Origin: CAZSTA01 sp964609495 [NCBI: uncultured bacterium] | Lineage (GTDB): Bacteria; CAZSTA01 | Assembly: GCA_964609495.1 (NCBI GenBank) | Contig: CAZSTA010000079.1 | Span: 1 to 11,587 of the forward strand | Direction of reading: 5' to 3' | Length of the DNA stretch: 11,587 nucleotides | Shown here: positions 1 through 6,615 of the stretch, piece after piece | Position numbering within the stretch: the first letter of the stretch is position 1 | Layout: each line of letters starts with the position of its first letter | Position numbers and translations under genes: made by a program | Notes under the pieces: model-generated | Databases searched by the model: none | Told to the model about the DNA's origin: nothing | Seen by the model: only the letters and a program-made list of their open reading frames with translations

Positions 1-83
1 AAATCTTCTGCCTTTTGGTCTTTGAACTTCTAATCGGAGTACCATATTCTTAGTTTCTCGCTAAGGGGGTTCAAGGTATAATT

Positions 84-187
84 CTCCCTCACCCTATCCC
101 TCTCCCACGAGGGGAGAGGTAAAACTGAGATTGAACTAAAGCCTTTTAGTCCCCTCCCTTGATGGAAGGGGGTTAGGAGGAGGGTGA
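84..187. repeat. Inverted-repeat element, MITE-like (about 104 bp)
   Basis: Two G/C-rich repeat copies face each other here. The left one (84-124) has a perfect 8-bp stem, cctctccc at 99-106 pairing with gggagagg at 112-119, around a 5-base loop. The right one (149-187) is in the opposite orientation, and its own hairpin is imperfect. The outer ends share the inverted heptamer tcaccct (89-95) and agggtga (181-187). The pentamer taatt sits just outside both ends (79-83 and 188-192) and could be a target-site duplication, but five bases in A+T-rich DNA may match by chance. No ORF lies inside. Seen: stems, inverted ends, flanking pentamer. Inferred: a small non-autonomous element or a REP-like pair. 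Confidence 0.5.
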
Positions 188-200
188 TAATTAACAAGAT

Positions 201-327
201 TCTTTGATAGCCTTATTAATTCAGCAAGAACCAAGATGGGAGGGGTTAGGGGGGTGATCTAAGGAGAGTTCGAGATCTAACAGGAGAAAAATCTTCAATA
301 GCCCGATTAATTTAGCAAAGACCAATA
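201..327. repeat. Degenerate A+T-rich direct repeat, two copies
   Basis: Copies at 201-236 and 292-327 match at about 28 of 36 positions by eye, with the shared cores atagcc, attaatt and agcaa. They lie 91 bases apart. The first is followed by a G-rich repeat copy (233-258), so the region reads as alternating A+T-rich and G-rich modules, perhaps an eroded tandem array. No gene is seen in 1-340. Confidence 0.45.
233..258 (-). repeat. G/C-rich dispersed repeat, partial copy
   Basis: This is a G-rich half copy with runs of 3, 4 and 6 guanines separated by a and tta. It resembles the G-rich arm of the copy at 149-187 and lacks the C-rich partner arm, so it cannot form the hairpin. The clustered G runs might fold into a G-quadruplex, but there is no clean set of four G3 tracts. 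Confidence 0.45.
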
Positions 328-340
328 GGTAAAAGGTAGT

Positions 341-1228
341 TCACATGATCTTCCTCATTACAATTCTGATATCCCGAAAGCCGAGATTTTGCCAGAAACT
401 CCTTCCCGACTCGTTTCTCTCAGCCACACTTAATTCTACATCCAAAGCCCCTTGATCTCGAAGCCAAACTATCGCACCTTCCACTAATTTTCTTCCAATC
501 CCTTTCCCCCTAACCTCCGGCAGAACAAAGACATTAGCTATGTAACCTTGCACCCGTTGTTTGAAGATAGGAGGTCTCTCTTTAAGATGAGCGTCAATAA
601 ATCCGACGGCCTTATCATCGAAACTGGCGATAAGTATTATCCCATCTCCCGCTCTTATCCTAGTTGAGTAGTAGTATCGCATTTTCTCTTCAAAATCGGG
701 GAGGAGTTCGAAGTAAGGATCTAACTCCTCATGATATAGGGCTAAGTATCTGAATAATTCCACTAATTTATCTGTATCTTCTTCTTCAGCCGTTTGGATG
801 ACTAATTCGGAGCTTGCTAATAAACGCTCTTTTAGAGCCTCAAACAATTCACAAGGAGAGGTGAATCGTTGAGAAAGTTTCTCCATAGGACATATCTGGG
901 TTTTATCTTCATTAAGGATAGCTGGAACGCTCTTTTCAAATTGACAATTTATTCCAGCCTCTTCGAGAATCGGGGAGGCTGAATTACTAAGGAGAGGTGT
1001 ATATACTTCCCTTATTCCACCATATACTATTAACATAGCCGCGGCCCTTCCGATAATCTTGTCAGCCAAAGAACCACCCTCTATCTTCTCTTTCTTATCC
1101 TCTATCACTCTCAACAGAGGATGGAGCCCTTTCTCTTTACTCTGAAAGAGGAGCTTGCCATTCCTAATGATTATCAGAGATAGTTCTCTCTCAATCAGTA
1201 ACTTCTTAGCTAAGGAGATATCATCCAT
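341..1228 (-). CDS. DUF1893 domain / GNAT acetyltransferase fusion protein
   Basis: A 295-residue protein with two parts. Residues about 5-137 match the DUF1893 (TM1506-type) family, a small domain of unknown function. Recognisable stretches are GRAAAMLIVYGGIREVY at 60-76 and the conserved ICPME at 112-116. Residues about 142-295 are a GNAT N-acetyltransferase domain with the acetyl-CoA pyrophosphate loop RGKGIG at 240-245 and a typical C-terminal FWQNLGF at 280-286. GNAT enzymes move an acetyl group from acetyl-CoA to an amine; the substrate cannot be read here. The ATG start has a gaggtga Shine-Dalgarno site just upstream. It starts 23 bases after the MFS transporter gene on the same strand, so the two are probably co-transcribed, which would fit modification and efflux of a small molecule (inference). 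DUF1893 is usually known to me as a stand-alone protein, so the fusion is notable. Confidence 0.87.
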   Translation of the reverse strand: MDDISLAKKLLIERELSLIIIRNGKLLFQSKEKGLHPLLRVIEDKKEKIEGGSLADKIIGRAAAMLIVYGGIREVYTPLLSNSASPILEEAGINCQFEKSVPAILNEDKTQICPMEKLSQRFTSPCELFEALKERLLASSELVIQTAEEEDTDKLVELFRYLALYHEELDPYFELLPDFEEKMRYYYSTRIRAGDGIILIASFDDKAVGFIDAHLKERPPIFKQRVQGYIANVFVLPEVRGKGIGRKLVEGAIVWLRDQGALDVELSVAERNESGRSFWQNLGFRDIRIVMRKIM

Positions 1229-1251
1229 AGAATCACCTCATCTGGATAAGA

Positions 1252-2448
1252 TCAAATATCGGTATCTAAATCCTTGTTGAATCTATACATTAGAATGATC
1301 CCGATGAAGATCAAACCAAAGGTTACTAATAAAGCTCCGTTCATTCCCCACATAGCTCGGAATTGGATGGCTAAGAAGGGAGCGGTCATTCCCCTTATTC
1401 CCAAATGAGCCTTATGTAAGGATACATAGCGAGGGACCTGCCCCTTTTTAGCCAATCTGATCTGCGAATTTAATGAGCCTAGTTGTCCTCCTGACATCGC
1501 AAGACCAGAGATGATAAAAGCAGGGAGTATAAACCATGCATTAGAGAAGAGATTGCAGATGATAAGATATAAGAGAGGCACACTTCCCCATAGGGAGAAG
1601 GTGCGAACTAAGACGAAAGTTGGGAATTTGCGATCTATATATCTTCCCCAGAAATAAAAACCGATTAGCTTCAATACGGAAGCGGCGGAGTTAAGAATAC
1701 CCACTTGGAAGTTGGAGGCATTGAGGATATCAACTAAAGCTAGAGGATATAAGGTTTTACCCATCAAATTTCCTAAGCCATATATGAAAAAGGATATCGT
1801 ATAGCGCGTGTAGCGGGGATCCTCAGTGAATATCTTGAGGCTGTCCAGAACATTTTGTTTTCCTATCTTCTCATCAGGTTTTTCCTCTAAGCGATTGAAA
1901 TAGAGACTGCCGATGATCCCAAAGATTGCCGCTATGGGAAATATGTAGCGATAATCAGTTGGCTCTACCATCAACTTTCCTGCGATGAGGGTAGAAACTA
2001 TCATCGCTAGGGCGCTTTCCGTTTTGGATAACCCCATTGCCCTTCCACGCTTATCATCTGGGTAGATTTTCTTCAGTATCGCGGCTTGAGCTGGGCTAGA
2101 GATAGCTACTATTATTTGCGATAGGACCGAGATAATGACAAAAGTTTCCAAAGAGCGAGAAAAAAATGCAAGCAAAAACAACCCTTTTCCGACTATATTA
2201 GGGATAACAACATAAGGTTTCTTCCGTTTATTATCCATAAGATCGGCCCAGAAGAGGGTGGAGAAATGCCCGATGAAAGGAGTAGCAGCCATTATCGAGA
2301 TTGTAAGGGTGCTAGCTCCCATTCTCCTAGCCAGTACCAGCAGAAAAGGAGTGGTAAAGCCGAAGAACAAACCTCCAAAGAAGCTAAATCGGGATTCGTA
2401 GTAATAGGTTTTCCTTATCTGTGAGGGAGCTATGCGATCAAAGATCAA
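1252..2448 (-). CDS. Major facilitator superfamily (MFS) transporter
   Basis: A 398-residue, strongly hydrophobic protein of usual MFS length, with about 11-12 predicted membrane helices in two halves. The loop between helices 2 and 3 carries a variant of MFS motif A (WADLMDNKRKKP, residues 67-78). The second half has a matching FWGRYIDRK at 266-274, and a charged YPDDKRGRAMG lies at 129-139. It should act in the cytoplasmic membrane as a secondary transporter; the substrate is unknown. The start is TTG at 2448, supported by gaggggat six bases upstream; a later start would remove the first charged segment before helix 1. It is the first gene of a unit with the DUF1893-GNAT gene. I found no convincing promoter upstream on this strand. 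It could equally be a drug exporter or a nutrient carrier. Confidence 0.88.
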   Translation of the reverse strand: MIFDRIAPSQIRKTYYYESRFSFFGGLFFGFTTPFLLVLARRMGASTLTISIMAATPFIGHFSTLFWADLMDNKRKKPYVVIPNIVGKGLFLLAFFSRSLETFVIISVLSQIIVAISSPAQAAILKKIYPDDKRGRAMGLSKTESALAMIVSTLIAGKLMVEPTDYRYIFPIAAIFGIIGSLYFNRLEEKPDEKIGKQNVLDSLKIFTEDPRYTRYTISFFIYGLGNLMGKTLYPLALVDILNASNFQVGILNSAASVLKLIGFYFWGRYIDRKFPTFVLVRTFSLWGSVPLLYLIICNLFSNAWFILPAFIISGLAMSGGQLGSLNSQIRLAKKGQVPRYVSLHKAHLGIRGMTAPFLAIQFRAMWGMNGALLVTFGLIFIGIILMYRFNKDLDTDI

Positions 2449-2879
2449 ATCTATCCCCTCTATCTAGCTTGTTAGGTAGTTTCAAATAAAAGAGAGGTCC
2501 TATCTTAGAGATAAATTAGGTATATATAATAAAGGTAGGAACTTTTATGCTTATGATAAAATGATATATGTTCATTCCCTTAATTCGTAACTCACTTTTT
2601 GAAATTACTTAAATATCAATTGGATTGTACTTAGATGAAGCCAAAATTTTAGTGGCTGGTATGCATCCCGATAGCCGAGACGTTTAGCTTCAAGACGATT
2701 CTAATATTCCGATTAATAACTCAAAGATCATATAAGGACAATAAGGTTTATTCTATATTATAACTTAGATAAGTGTGTTTTGCAAATGTTTTGACCTTCA
2801 TTTCCAACACTTGTTGACTTCAAGGTGAAAATTTGTTATAATCAACTAATCCCGTTGAGGAGGGAGAGGAAGATCAGTT
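2449..2879. other. Divergent intergenic region, MFS gene / minC
   Basis: A 431-base gene-free gap between divergently transcribed genes. Its right end holds the min promoter and the minC ribosome binding site. The rest is A+T-rich, with an alternating tatatataat stretch near 2520-2530 that could contain a minus-strand promoter, although no -35 box fits it well. I see no RNA gene, repeat or believable ORF here. Confidence 0.7.
2814..2842 (+). promoter_or_regulatory. Sigma70-type promoter of minCDE
   Basis: The -35 box TTGACT (2814-2819) and a perfect -10 box TATAAT (2837-2842) are separated by exactly 17 bases. Transcription should start near 2849, giving a leader of about 30 bases that contains the purine-rich ribosome binding site (aggagg from 2858) before the minC ATG at 2880. 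Confidence 0.8.
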
Positions 2880-3590
2880 ATGAAAGGAACACTAGTCGCT
2901 TTCAGAGGCACTAGGGAGGGGTTGGTGGTATCTATTAATTATGAATCCTCTTTTCGAGAGATTAAAGATAATTTAGAAGAGAGGTTGAAAGCGACCGGAG
3001 AATTTTTCAAGGGAGCTGTAGCTACTATAGATCTAGGAGGCAAGGATCTGAGTGGAGAGGAATTGGAGGAATTGAAGAAGGTATTAACTGAGGATTATGG
3101 GATGGTTCTAACTGGGGTGGTAAGTTCCTCGCAAAAGACAGTGAATATAGCGGAAGATATAGGCTTGTCCATAATCAACACTAATTCTAAGCCGATTCAG
3201 GAGGCTCCAACTGAGAAATATGAGACCCCTTGGCAAGAAGTTATTTCGCCAGCTGATACTCTGCTTGTAAAACATATCATCCGAGCTGGACAGTGTGTGG
3301 ATTTCGATGGTAATGTGGTGATTCTAGGAGATATTAATCCGGGGGCCGAGATAATAGCCAGTGGAGATATAATCGTGTTAGGAGCTTTAAGGGGGATGGC
3401 TCATGCCGGAGCGACAGGAGACCAGGAAGCGATAATAGCGGCTTGGCGTCTGCAACCCATCCAACTTCGCATCGCCGATTATATAGCTCGTCCACCTGAC
3501 AGTGAGATGATGGAACTAAGATCGTTTGAGGTAGCTAGAATAAGAGAGGGAATGATAGTCATCGAAGCCTATGAGCCAGGAAAATTCTAA
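2880..3590 (+). CDS. minC: Septum site-determining protein MinC
   Basis: MinC is the FtsZ-polymerisation inhibitor of the Min system. MinD recruits it to the membrane, and it blocks division away from mid-cell. At 236 residues it has the usual size. The N-terminal MinC_N domain (about 1-100) is followed by a short linker and a C-terminal beta-helix domain (about 122-235). That domain shows RAGQ at 135-138 (RSGQ in many homologues, part of the MinD-binding face), GDINPGAE at 150-157 and RGMAHAGATGD at 171-181. The ATG start at 2880 follows a purine-rich Shine-Dalgarno region and lies about 30 bases after the predicted transcription start. It is the first gene of minCDE, with minD beginning 34 bases after its stop codon. 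Confidence 0.95.
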   Translation: MKGTLVAFRGTREGLVVSINYESSFREIKDNLEERLKATGEFFKGAVATIDLGGKDLSGEELEELKKVLTEDYGMVLTGVVSSSQKTVNIAEDIGLSIINTNSKPIQEAPTEKYETPWQEVISPADTLLVKHIIRAGQCVDFDGNVVILGDINPGAEIIASGDIIVLGALRGMAHAGATGDQEAIIAAWRLQPIQLRIADYIARPPDSEMMELRSFEVARIREGMIVIEAYEPGKF

Positions 3591-3624
3591 GGCTTATTTT
3601 GGAATAATCAGGAGGCTCTTTATA

Positions 3625-4431
3625 ATGAAACAAGAAGCAAAAGGAAAAGTGATAGTTATCACTTCTGGAAAAGGGGGTGTAGGAAAGACTACAGCCACCG
3701 CGAATATCGGCACCGGCTTGGCAAGTTTAGGGGAGATGGTAGTTGTAATCGATGCCGATATTGGATTACGTAATCTGGACTTAGCGATGGGATTGGAGAA
3801 CAGGGTCGTATATGATCTTGTCAATGTAGCTGAGGGAGTCTGTCGTTTGAAGCAAGCTTTGGTAAGGGATAAGAAGTTCGATAATTTATACTTACTTCCT
3901 GCCGCCCAAACGCGAAGTAAAGAGGCGATAAAATCTGAACATATGAGATATATATGTGGACAACTTAAAGAAGTATTCGATTATGTCCTTATAGATTCTC
4001 CGGCTGGTATAGAACAAGGATTTAAAAATGCTATAATAGCGGCGGATATGGCGATAGTGATCACTACTCCTGAAGTGTCAGCGGTAAGAGATGCCGATAG
4101 GGTTATTGGCTTATTAGAGGCAGATGGGAAAAGAAATCCTAGATTAGTAATTAATCGTTTGAACCTTGATATGGTGCGCAGAAGGGATATGATGTCTATT
4201 GAGGATGTAGCTAATATCTTGGCGGTAAACCTGATCGGAGTGATCCCGGAGGATGAGAACATAATCGTCTCGGTAAATAGAGGGATCCCAACTGTTCTCC
4301 TTAACCACTCCTTATCTGGTCAAGCATTTAAAAATATATCAAGAAGGATAAGGGGAGAAGATGTTCCCTTTATGCAACTAGATTCAAAGGGTGGCTTCTT
4401 AACCAAAGTTAAAAGATTTTTGAGTAGATAA
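3625..4431 (+). CDS. minD: Septum site-determining ATPase MinD
   Basis: MinD is the membrane-cycling ATPase that carries MinC to the membrane and is released by MinE. The 268-residue product has the deviant Walker A motif GKGGVGKTT at 15-23 with both signature lysines (16 and 21). It also has the switch region DADIGLRNLDLAMGLE at 43-58, the Walker B-type LIDSPAGIEQG at 122-132 and NR at 177-178. Its C-terminal amphipathic membrane-targeting helix is about 257-268 (GFLTKVKRFLSR). I chose ATG 3625 because ggagg lies 9 bases upstream and the protein then begins like known MinD sequences. An in-frame ATG at 3571 would add 18 non-conserved residues and overlap minC. It is the middle gene of minCDE, 39 bases before the likely minE start. 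Confidence 0.95.
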   Translation: MKQEAKGKVIVITSGKGGVGKTTATANIGTGLASLGEMVVVIDADIGLRNLDLAMGLENRVVYDLVNVAEGVCRLKQALVRDKKFDNLYLLPAAQTRSKEAIKSEHMRYICGQLKEVFDYVLIDSPAGIEQGFKNAIIAADMAIVITTPEVSAVRDADRVIGLLEADGKRNPRLVINRLNLDMVRRRDMMSIEDVANILAVNLIGVIPEDENIIVSVNRGIPTVLLNHSLSGQAFKNISRRIRGEDVPFMQLDSKGGFLTKVKRFLSR

Positions 4432-4470
4432 GATAAATCCATTTATATTTTATAACAAGGAGTGATTACC

Positions 4471-4773
4471 TTGTTGAAATTCTTTTCTAGGCTTTTAAAA
4501 AGGGAAAAAGCTAGCAAAGATACCGCAGTTGAGCGGTTGAGACTAATTTTAGTAGCTGATAGAGTAGATATATCACCTCATATCATGGATATGATGAAGG
4601 AAGATCTTATAGAGGTGATCACTAGGTATGTAGATATAGATCAGAGTAAACTTTCAATGAGCTTGGAGAAAGAAAAAGGGATAGTTGCTCTTACCGCCAG
4701 CGTCCCTATCAAGCAGGTTAAGAGAGAAGCTCTACAGTCACTATCTAACAAAATTGAGAGTGGCGAAATATAG
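4471..4773 (+). CDS. minE: Cell division topological specificity factor MinE
   Basis: MinE stimulates the MinD ATPase, displaces MinC and drives Min oscillation. The product is about 100 residues, slightly longer than the E. coli protein. It begins with a short amphipathic segment (MLKFFSRLLKR) like the membrane-binding start of other MinE proteins. The MinD-contact region follows at about 16-30 (KDTAVERLRLILVAD, compare AKERLQIIVAERR in E. coli). The topological-specificity domain is at about 33-85 (PHIMDMMKEDLIEVI, then YVDID). The start is uncertain. aaggag at 4457-4462 is 8 bases before TTG 4471 (11 before TTG 4474), while the GTG at 4462 overlaps this site and is unlikely to be used. A non-ATG start may keep MinE dosage below MinD. 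It is the last gene of minCDE. Confidence 0.92.
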   Translation: MLKFFSRLLKREKASKDTAVERLRLILVADRVDISPHIMDMMKEDLIEVITRYVDIDQSKLSMSLEKEKGIVALTASVPIKQVKREALQSLSNKIESGEI

Positions 4774-4842
4774 ATATTCAGTCTCAGTTGTCCTAACGAG
4801 TTTAAGCTCCTCTAAGTTATTTATACTGCTCTTACCCTTACT

Positions 4843-4864
4843 AGGGAGATCGGTCTATCTCCCT
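4843..4864. terminator. Possible bidirectional terminator hairpin
   Basis: A perfect 8-bp inverted repeat, agggagat (4843-4850) and atctccct (4857-4864), with a 6-base loop lies between the convergent minE and bifunctional-nuclease genes. Position and stem fit a shared terminator. Neither strand has a clean T run directly after the stem, so intrinsic termination would be weak. Confidence 0.4.
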
Positions 4865-4900
4865 TCAGACTTTCCATCCTTTTGATTCTATACTAATATC

Positions 4901-5374
4901 CTAATTTATGAAGTCCTCAGGTCTAATATCCTTGAGGGATTCTTTATGCTTTTGGACTTCCTCTTCATCTATAGGCTTGTCGCTCGACGTTGCTCCCATT
5001 AATACCTTCTCAGCAACATAAATGGGGACTTTAGTGCGAAGAGCTAAAGCGATAGCATCACTTGGTCTAGCATCGATATCTACCATTCCTGCATTGGTCT
5101 CCAAGTTAAGGCGAGCATAAAAGGTGGAATCCTTGAGATCATCGATATATATGCTGACCATCTTCGCCTTTAGGTTTTGAAGGATATCCTTCATCAGATC
5201 GTGAGTCATAGGTCGGGGTGGTTCCAATCCTTCAATAGCCAGAGCTATAGCATTAGCCTCGAAGAAGCCTATCCAGATCGGAAGGACTCTCTCCTCGAAT
5301 TCATCTACCAAGATGATGACTGGCACCATCGACTTCTGATCGAAGGCAATCCCTTTAACTTTCATCTCAATCAT
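4901..5374 (-). CDS. Bifunctional nuclease (BFN / DUF151) family protein
   Basis: A 157-residue protein of the BFN/DUF151 family (Thermotoga TM0160 type), named for nuclease activity reported for a plant member; the bacterial role is not settled. Family marks are the opening MIEMKVKGIAFD, the block WIGFFEANAIALAIEG at 34-49, PMTHDLM at 55-61 and the signature DARPSDAIALAL at 101-112 followed by PIYVAE. The acidic C-terminal tail (about 131-157) is typical of many members. No signal peptide is seen, so it is probably cytoplasmic. An in-frame GTG at 5383 would add three residues, but aaggggtg at 5381-5388 is well spaced for ATG 5374 and overlaps the GTG, so I use the ATG. It follows the TPR lipoprotein gene after 57 bases on the same strand and is probably co-transcribed. 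Confidence 0.92.
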   Translation of the reverse strand: MIEMKVKGIAFDQKSMVPVIILVDEFEERVLPIWIGFFEANAIALAIEGLEPPRPMTHDLMKDILQNLKAKMVSIYIDDLKDSTFYARLNLETNAGMVDIDARPSDAIALALRTKVPIYVAEKVLMGATSSDKPIDEEEVQKHKESLKDIRPEDFIN

Positions 5375-5431
5375 TGATTTCACCCCTTGAGGTCTTATTG
5401 ACCTAATTTACCAGCGAGTATCGAGTCGATT

Positions 5432-6142
5432 TCAGTGATAGAAGGTTTTAAGGTAATCTATATCCAACTTGGCCTCCTCAGCCCATTCGCTATCAGGATA
5501 ATCCCTTATTATACGGCTATATACGAATACCGCTCTCATATACTCTCTTACCCGTTGGTAGCAACTTCCTGCCCGATATAAAGCTATGGCCGCTAGCTCG
5601 CTATCGGGATAATTATCAGCGGTCTTCTTATATTTCTCCGCTGCTTTGTAAAGCATCTTTCTTTGCTCATATAATTCTCCCAGTTTGAACTGAGCATCAT
5701 CAGCGAATTCGCTTTGAGGATTTTTTCTCAGTATATCTGTAAAGACGATTAGGGAATTAATGAATTGATTAAGCTCCATATAGTGATTCCCTAAGTTATA
5801 TTGTATCCTTGGAGCGATATCATCCGGAGGATTAAGCTCAAGAATCCTTTCATACTCTATGACTGCTAATTCTCTCCTCCCCAAATTCGAGTAACAATCA
5901 GCGATTACATATTGAGTTAAAAGCGGGACTTCTAACTGGGGGAATTTGTTTATCTCCTCTTCATAAAGAGCTATTGCCTCCTCACACTCTCCGTTGAAAG
6001 CTAATTCCGTAACTCTCCCAAAAGCTGGCTTCTCCTCTACCGTCCCCTGATTCTTTCTCTGGTGGATACATCCAACTATTAAAATTATAAAAACTAGATA
6101 AAGAGCTATTACTCCTAAGCATATAGATCTTCTCTTAAACAT
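5432..6142 (-). CDS. TPR lipoprotein, BamD/YbgF-like
   Basis: A 236-residue protein. Residues 1-25 form a lipoprotein signal: basic MFKRR, a hydrophobic stretch, and the lipobox LIVGC with the lipidated Cys25. The rest is a helical tetratricopeptide-type solenoid with about five repeats. It includes A-D-C-Y-x-N-L-G near 81-88, Y-N-L-G-N-H-Y-M near 115-122, F-K-L-G-E-L-Y near 152-158 and AGSCYQ at 191-196. The spacing motifs NPQSEFADDA, YPDSELAAIA and YPDSEWAEEA resemble outer-membrane assembly lipoproteins such as BamD and YbgF. The likely job is protein-protein contacts at the envelope; the partner is unknown. The ATG start has aggag seven bases upstream. A good promoter lies at 6183-6211, and the bifunctional-nuclease gene follows. 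It could be a general TPR lipoprotein rather than true BamD. Confidence 0.85.
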   Translation of the reverse strand: MFKRRSICLGVIALYLVFIILIVGCIHQRKNQGTVEEKPAFGRVTELAFNGECEEAIALYEEEINKFPQLEVPLLTQYVIADCYSNLGRRELAVIEYERILELNPPDDIAPRIQYNLGNHYMELNQFINSLIVFTDILRKNPQSEFADDAQFKLGELYEQRKMLYKAAEKYKKTADNYPDSELAAIALYRAGSCYQRVREYMRAVFVYSRIIRDYPDSEWAEEAKLDIDYLKTFYH

Positions 6143-6182
6143 TCTTCGCTCCTAGATATTAAGTATCTGTTATCCTAATATA

Positions 6183-6211
6183 ATATTACCACATAACAAT
6201 ACAAAAGTCAA
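6183..6211 (-). promoter_or_regulatory. Sigma70-type promoter of the TPR lipoprotein gene
   Basis: Read on the minus strand, the -35 box TTGACT (6211-6206) and the -10 box TAATAT (6188-6183) are 17 bases apart. Transcription should begin near 6176, about 34 bases before the ATG at 6142. Confidence 0.7.
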
Positions 6212-6263
6212 ATATAATTCTAGGATGCATATAAAATCTGAGATCTAATTTACTTTGTATTAC

Positions 6264-6303
6264 ACCCTCCCCCTATCCCCCTCCCATCGAGGGAGGGGGG
6301 AAC
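6264..6303 (+). repeat. G/C-rich palindromic repeat
   Basis: This copy has the same orientation as the one at 84-124. It forms a perfect 9-bp stem, ccccctccc (6277-6285) with gggaggggg (6291-6299), around the loop atcga. It makes the left end of a nested palindromic structure reaching 6415. Confidence 0.6.
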
Positions 6304-6335
6304 TAAAGAGATCAGCTCTATCTCGATGTCCCCAT

Positions 6336-6390
6336 AAAAGGTAACTTTTTTGCAGTCAATAGAACTCATGGTTAAAAAAAGTTACCTTTT
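6336..6390. repeat. Perfect 16-bp inverted repeat
   Basis: aaaaggtaactttttt (6336-6351) is exactly repeated in inverse at 6375-6390 with a 23-base spacer. As RNA it would form a long stem-loop ending in four T. It could act as a terminator in either direction, but the stem is mostly A-T. It lies between two oppositely oriented G/C-rich repeat copies. Confidence 0.7.
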
Positions 6391-6415
6391 CCCCTCGTGG
6401 GAGAGGGTAAGCGGG
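6390..6415 (-). repeat. G/C-rich repeat copy, inverted orientation
   Basis: cccctcgtgggagaggg at 6391-6407 is the reverse complement of the core at 98-114 in the leftmost copy. It directly abuts the right arm of the 16-bp inverted repeat, as if that sequence had been inserted into or beside this copy. Confidence 0.5.
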
Positions 6416-6498
6416 ATTTATATCTTCGACTGATAACCTAAAAACTAATAATAGGAGCTTATTTCTTTGAGACTACTTAAAGTAGAGAGAGATCTTAG

Positions 6499-6531
6499 AT
6501 CCCCCCCTAGCTCCTCTCCTCCGAGGAGAAT
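6499..6531 (+). repeat. Diverged G/C-rich repeat copy
   Basis: A run of seven C followed by tagctcc and the short hairpin tctcct-ccg-aggaga (6515-6529). The layout resembles the other copies but the match is looser, so membership in the family is tentative. Confidence 0.35.
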
Positions 6532-6615
6532 GAGTTAGTATTACGTATCCTCTACGATACGATTGAAGCTTGGTAGAGGCTATTTTAGAGATATCATCTG
6601 AGAGAACAAGATCAT

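Larger units (their letters stand above)
6143..6615. other. Intergenic region with promoter and palindromic repeats
   Basis: A 473-base gap with no believable gene. It holds the promoter of the TPR lipoprotein gene on its left side, three G/C-rich repeat copies and a perfect 16-bp inverted repeat. A small stem, cgtatc (6544-6549) with gatacg (6556-6561), lies downstream of the caspase gene. It has no T run, so it is a poor terminator candidate. Confidence 0.7.

Noticed and set aside
81-337. CRISPR array
   Set aside because: The repeats are few, differ in length and orientation, and have no regular spacers or cas genes.
2640-2720. Structured RNA or tRNA in the minC upstream gap
   Set aside because: I could not find a cloverleaf, a long stem or a known riboswitch core there.
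3571-3624. MinD start at ATG 3571
   Set aside because: It would overlap minC and add 18 residues unlike MinD N-termini; ATG 3625 has a good ggagg site and begins in the conserved way.
3594-4262. Minus-strand ORFs within minD
   Set aside because: They lie opposite the well-conserved minD frame and encode low-complexity, serine/isoleucine-rich products; they are shadows.
4685-4885. Plus-strand ORF overlapping the end of minE
   Set aside because: It overlaps minE in another frame, is leucine/serine-rich, and has no ribosome binding site.
6544-6561. Terminator for the caspase gene
   Set aside because: A 6-bp stem exists, but there is no T run on the minus strand after it.
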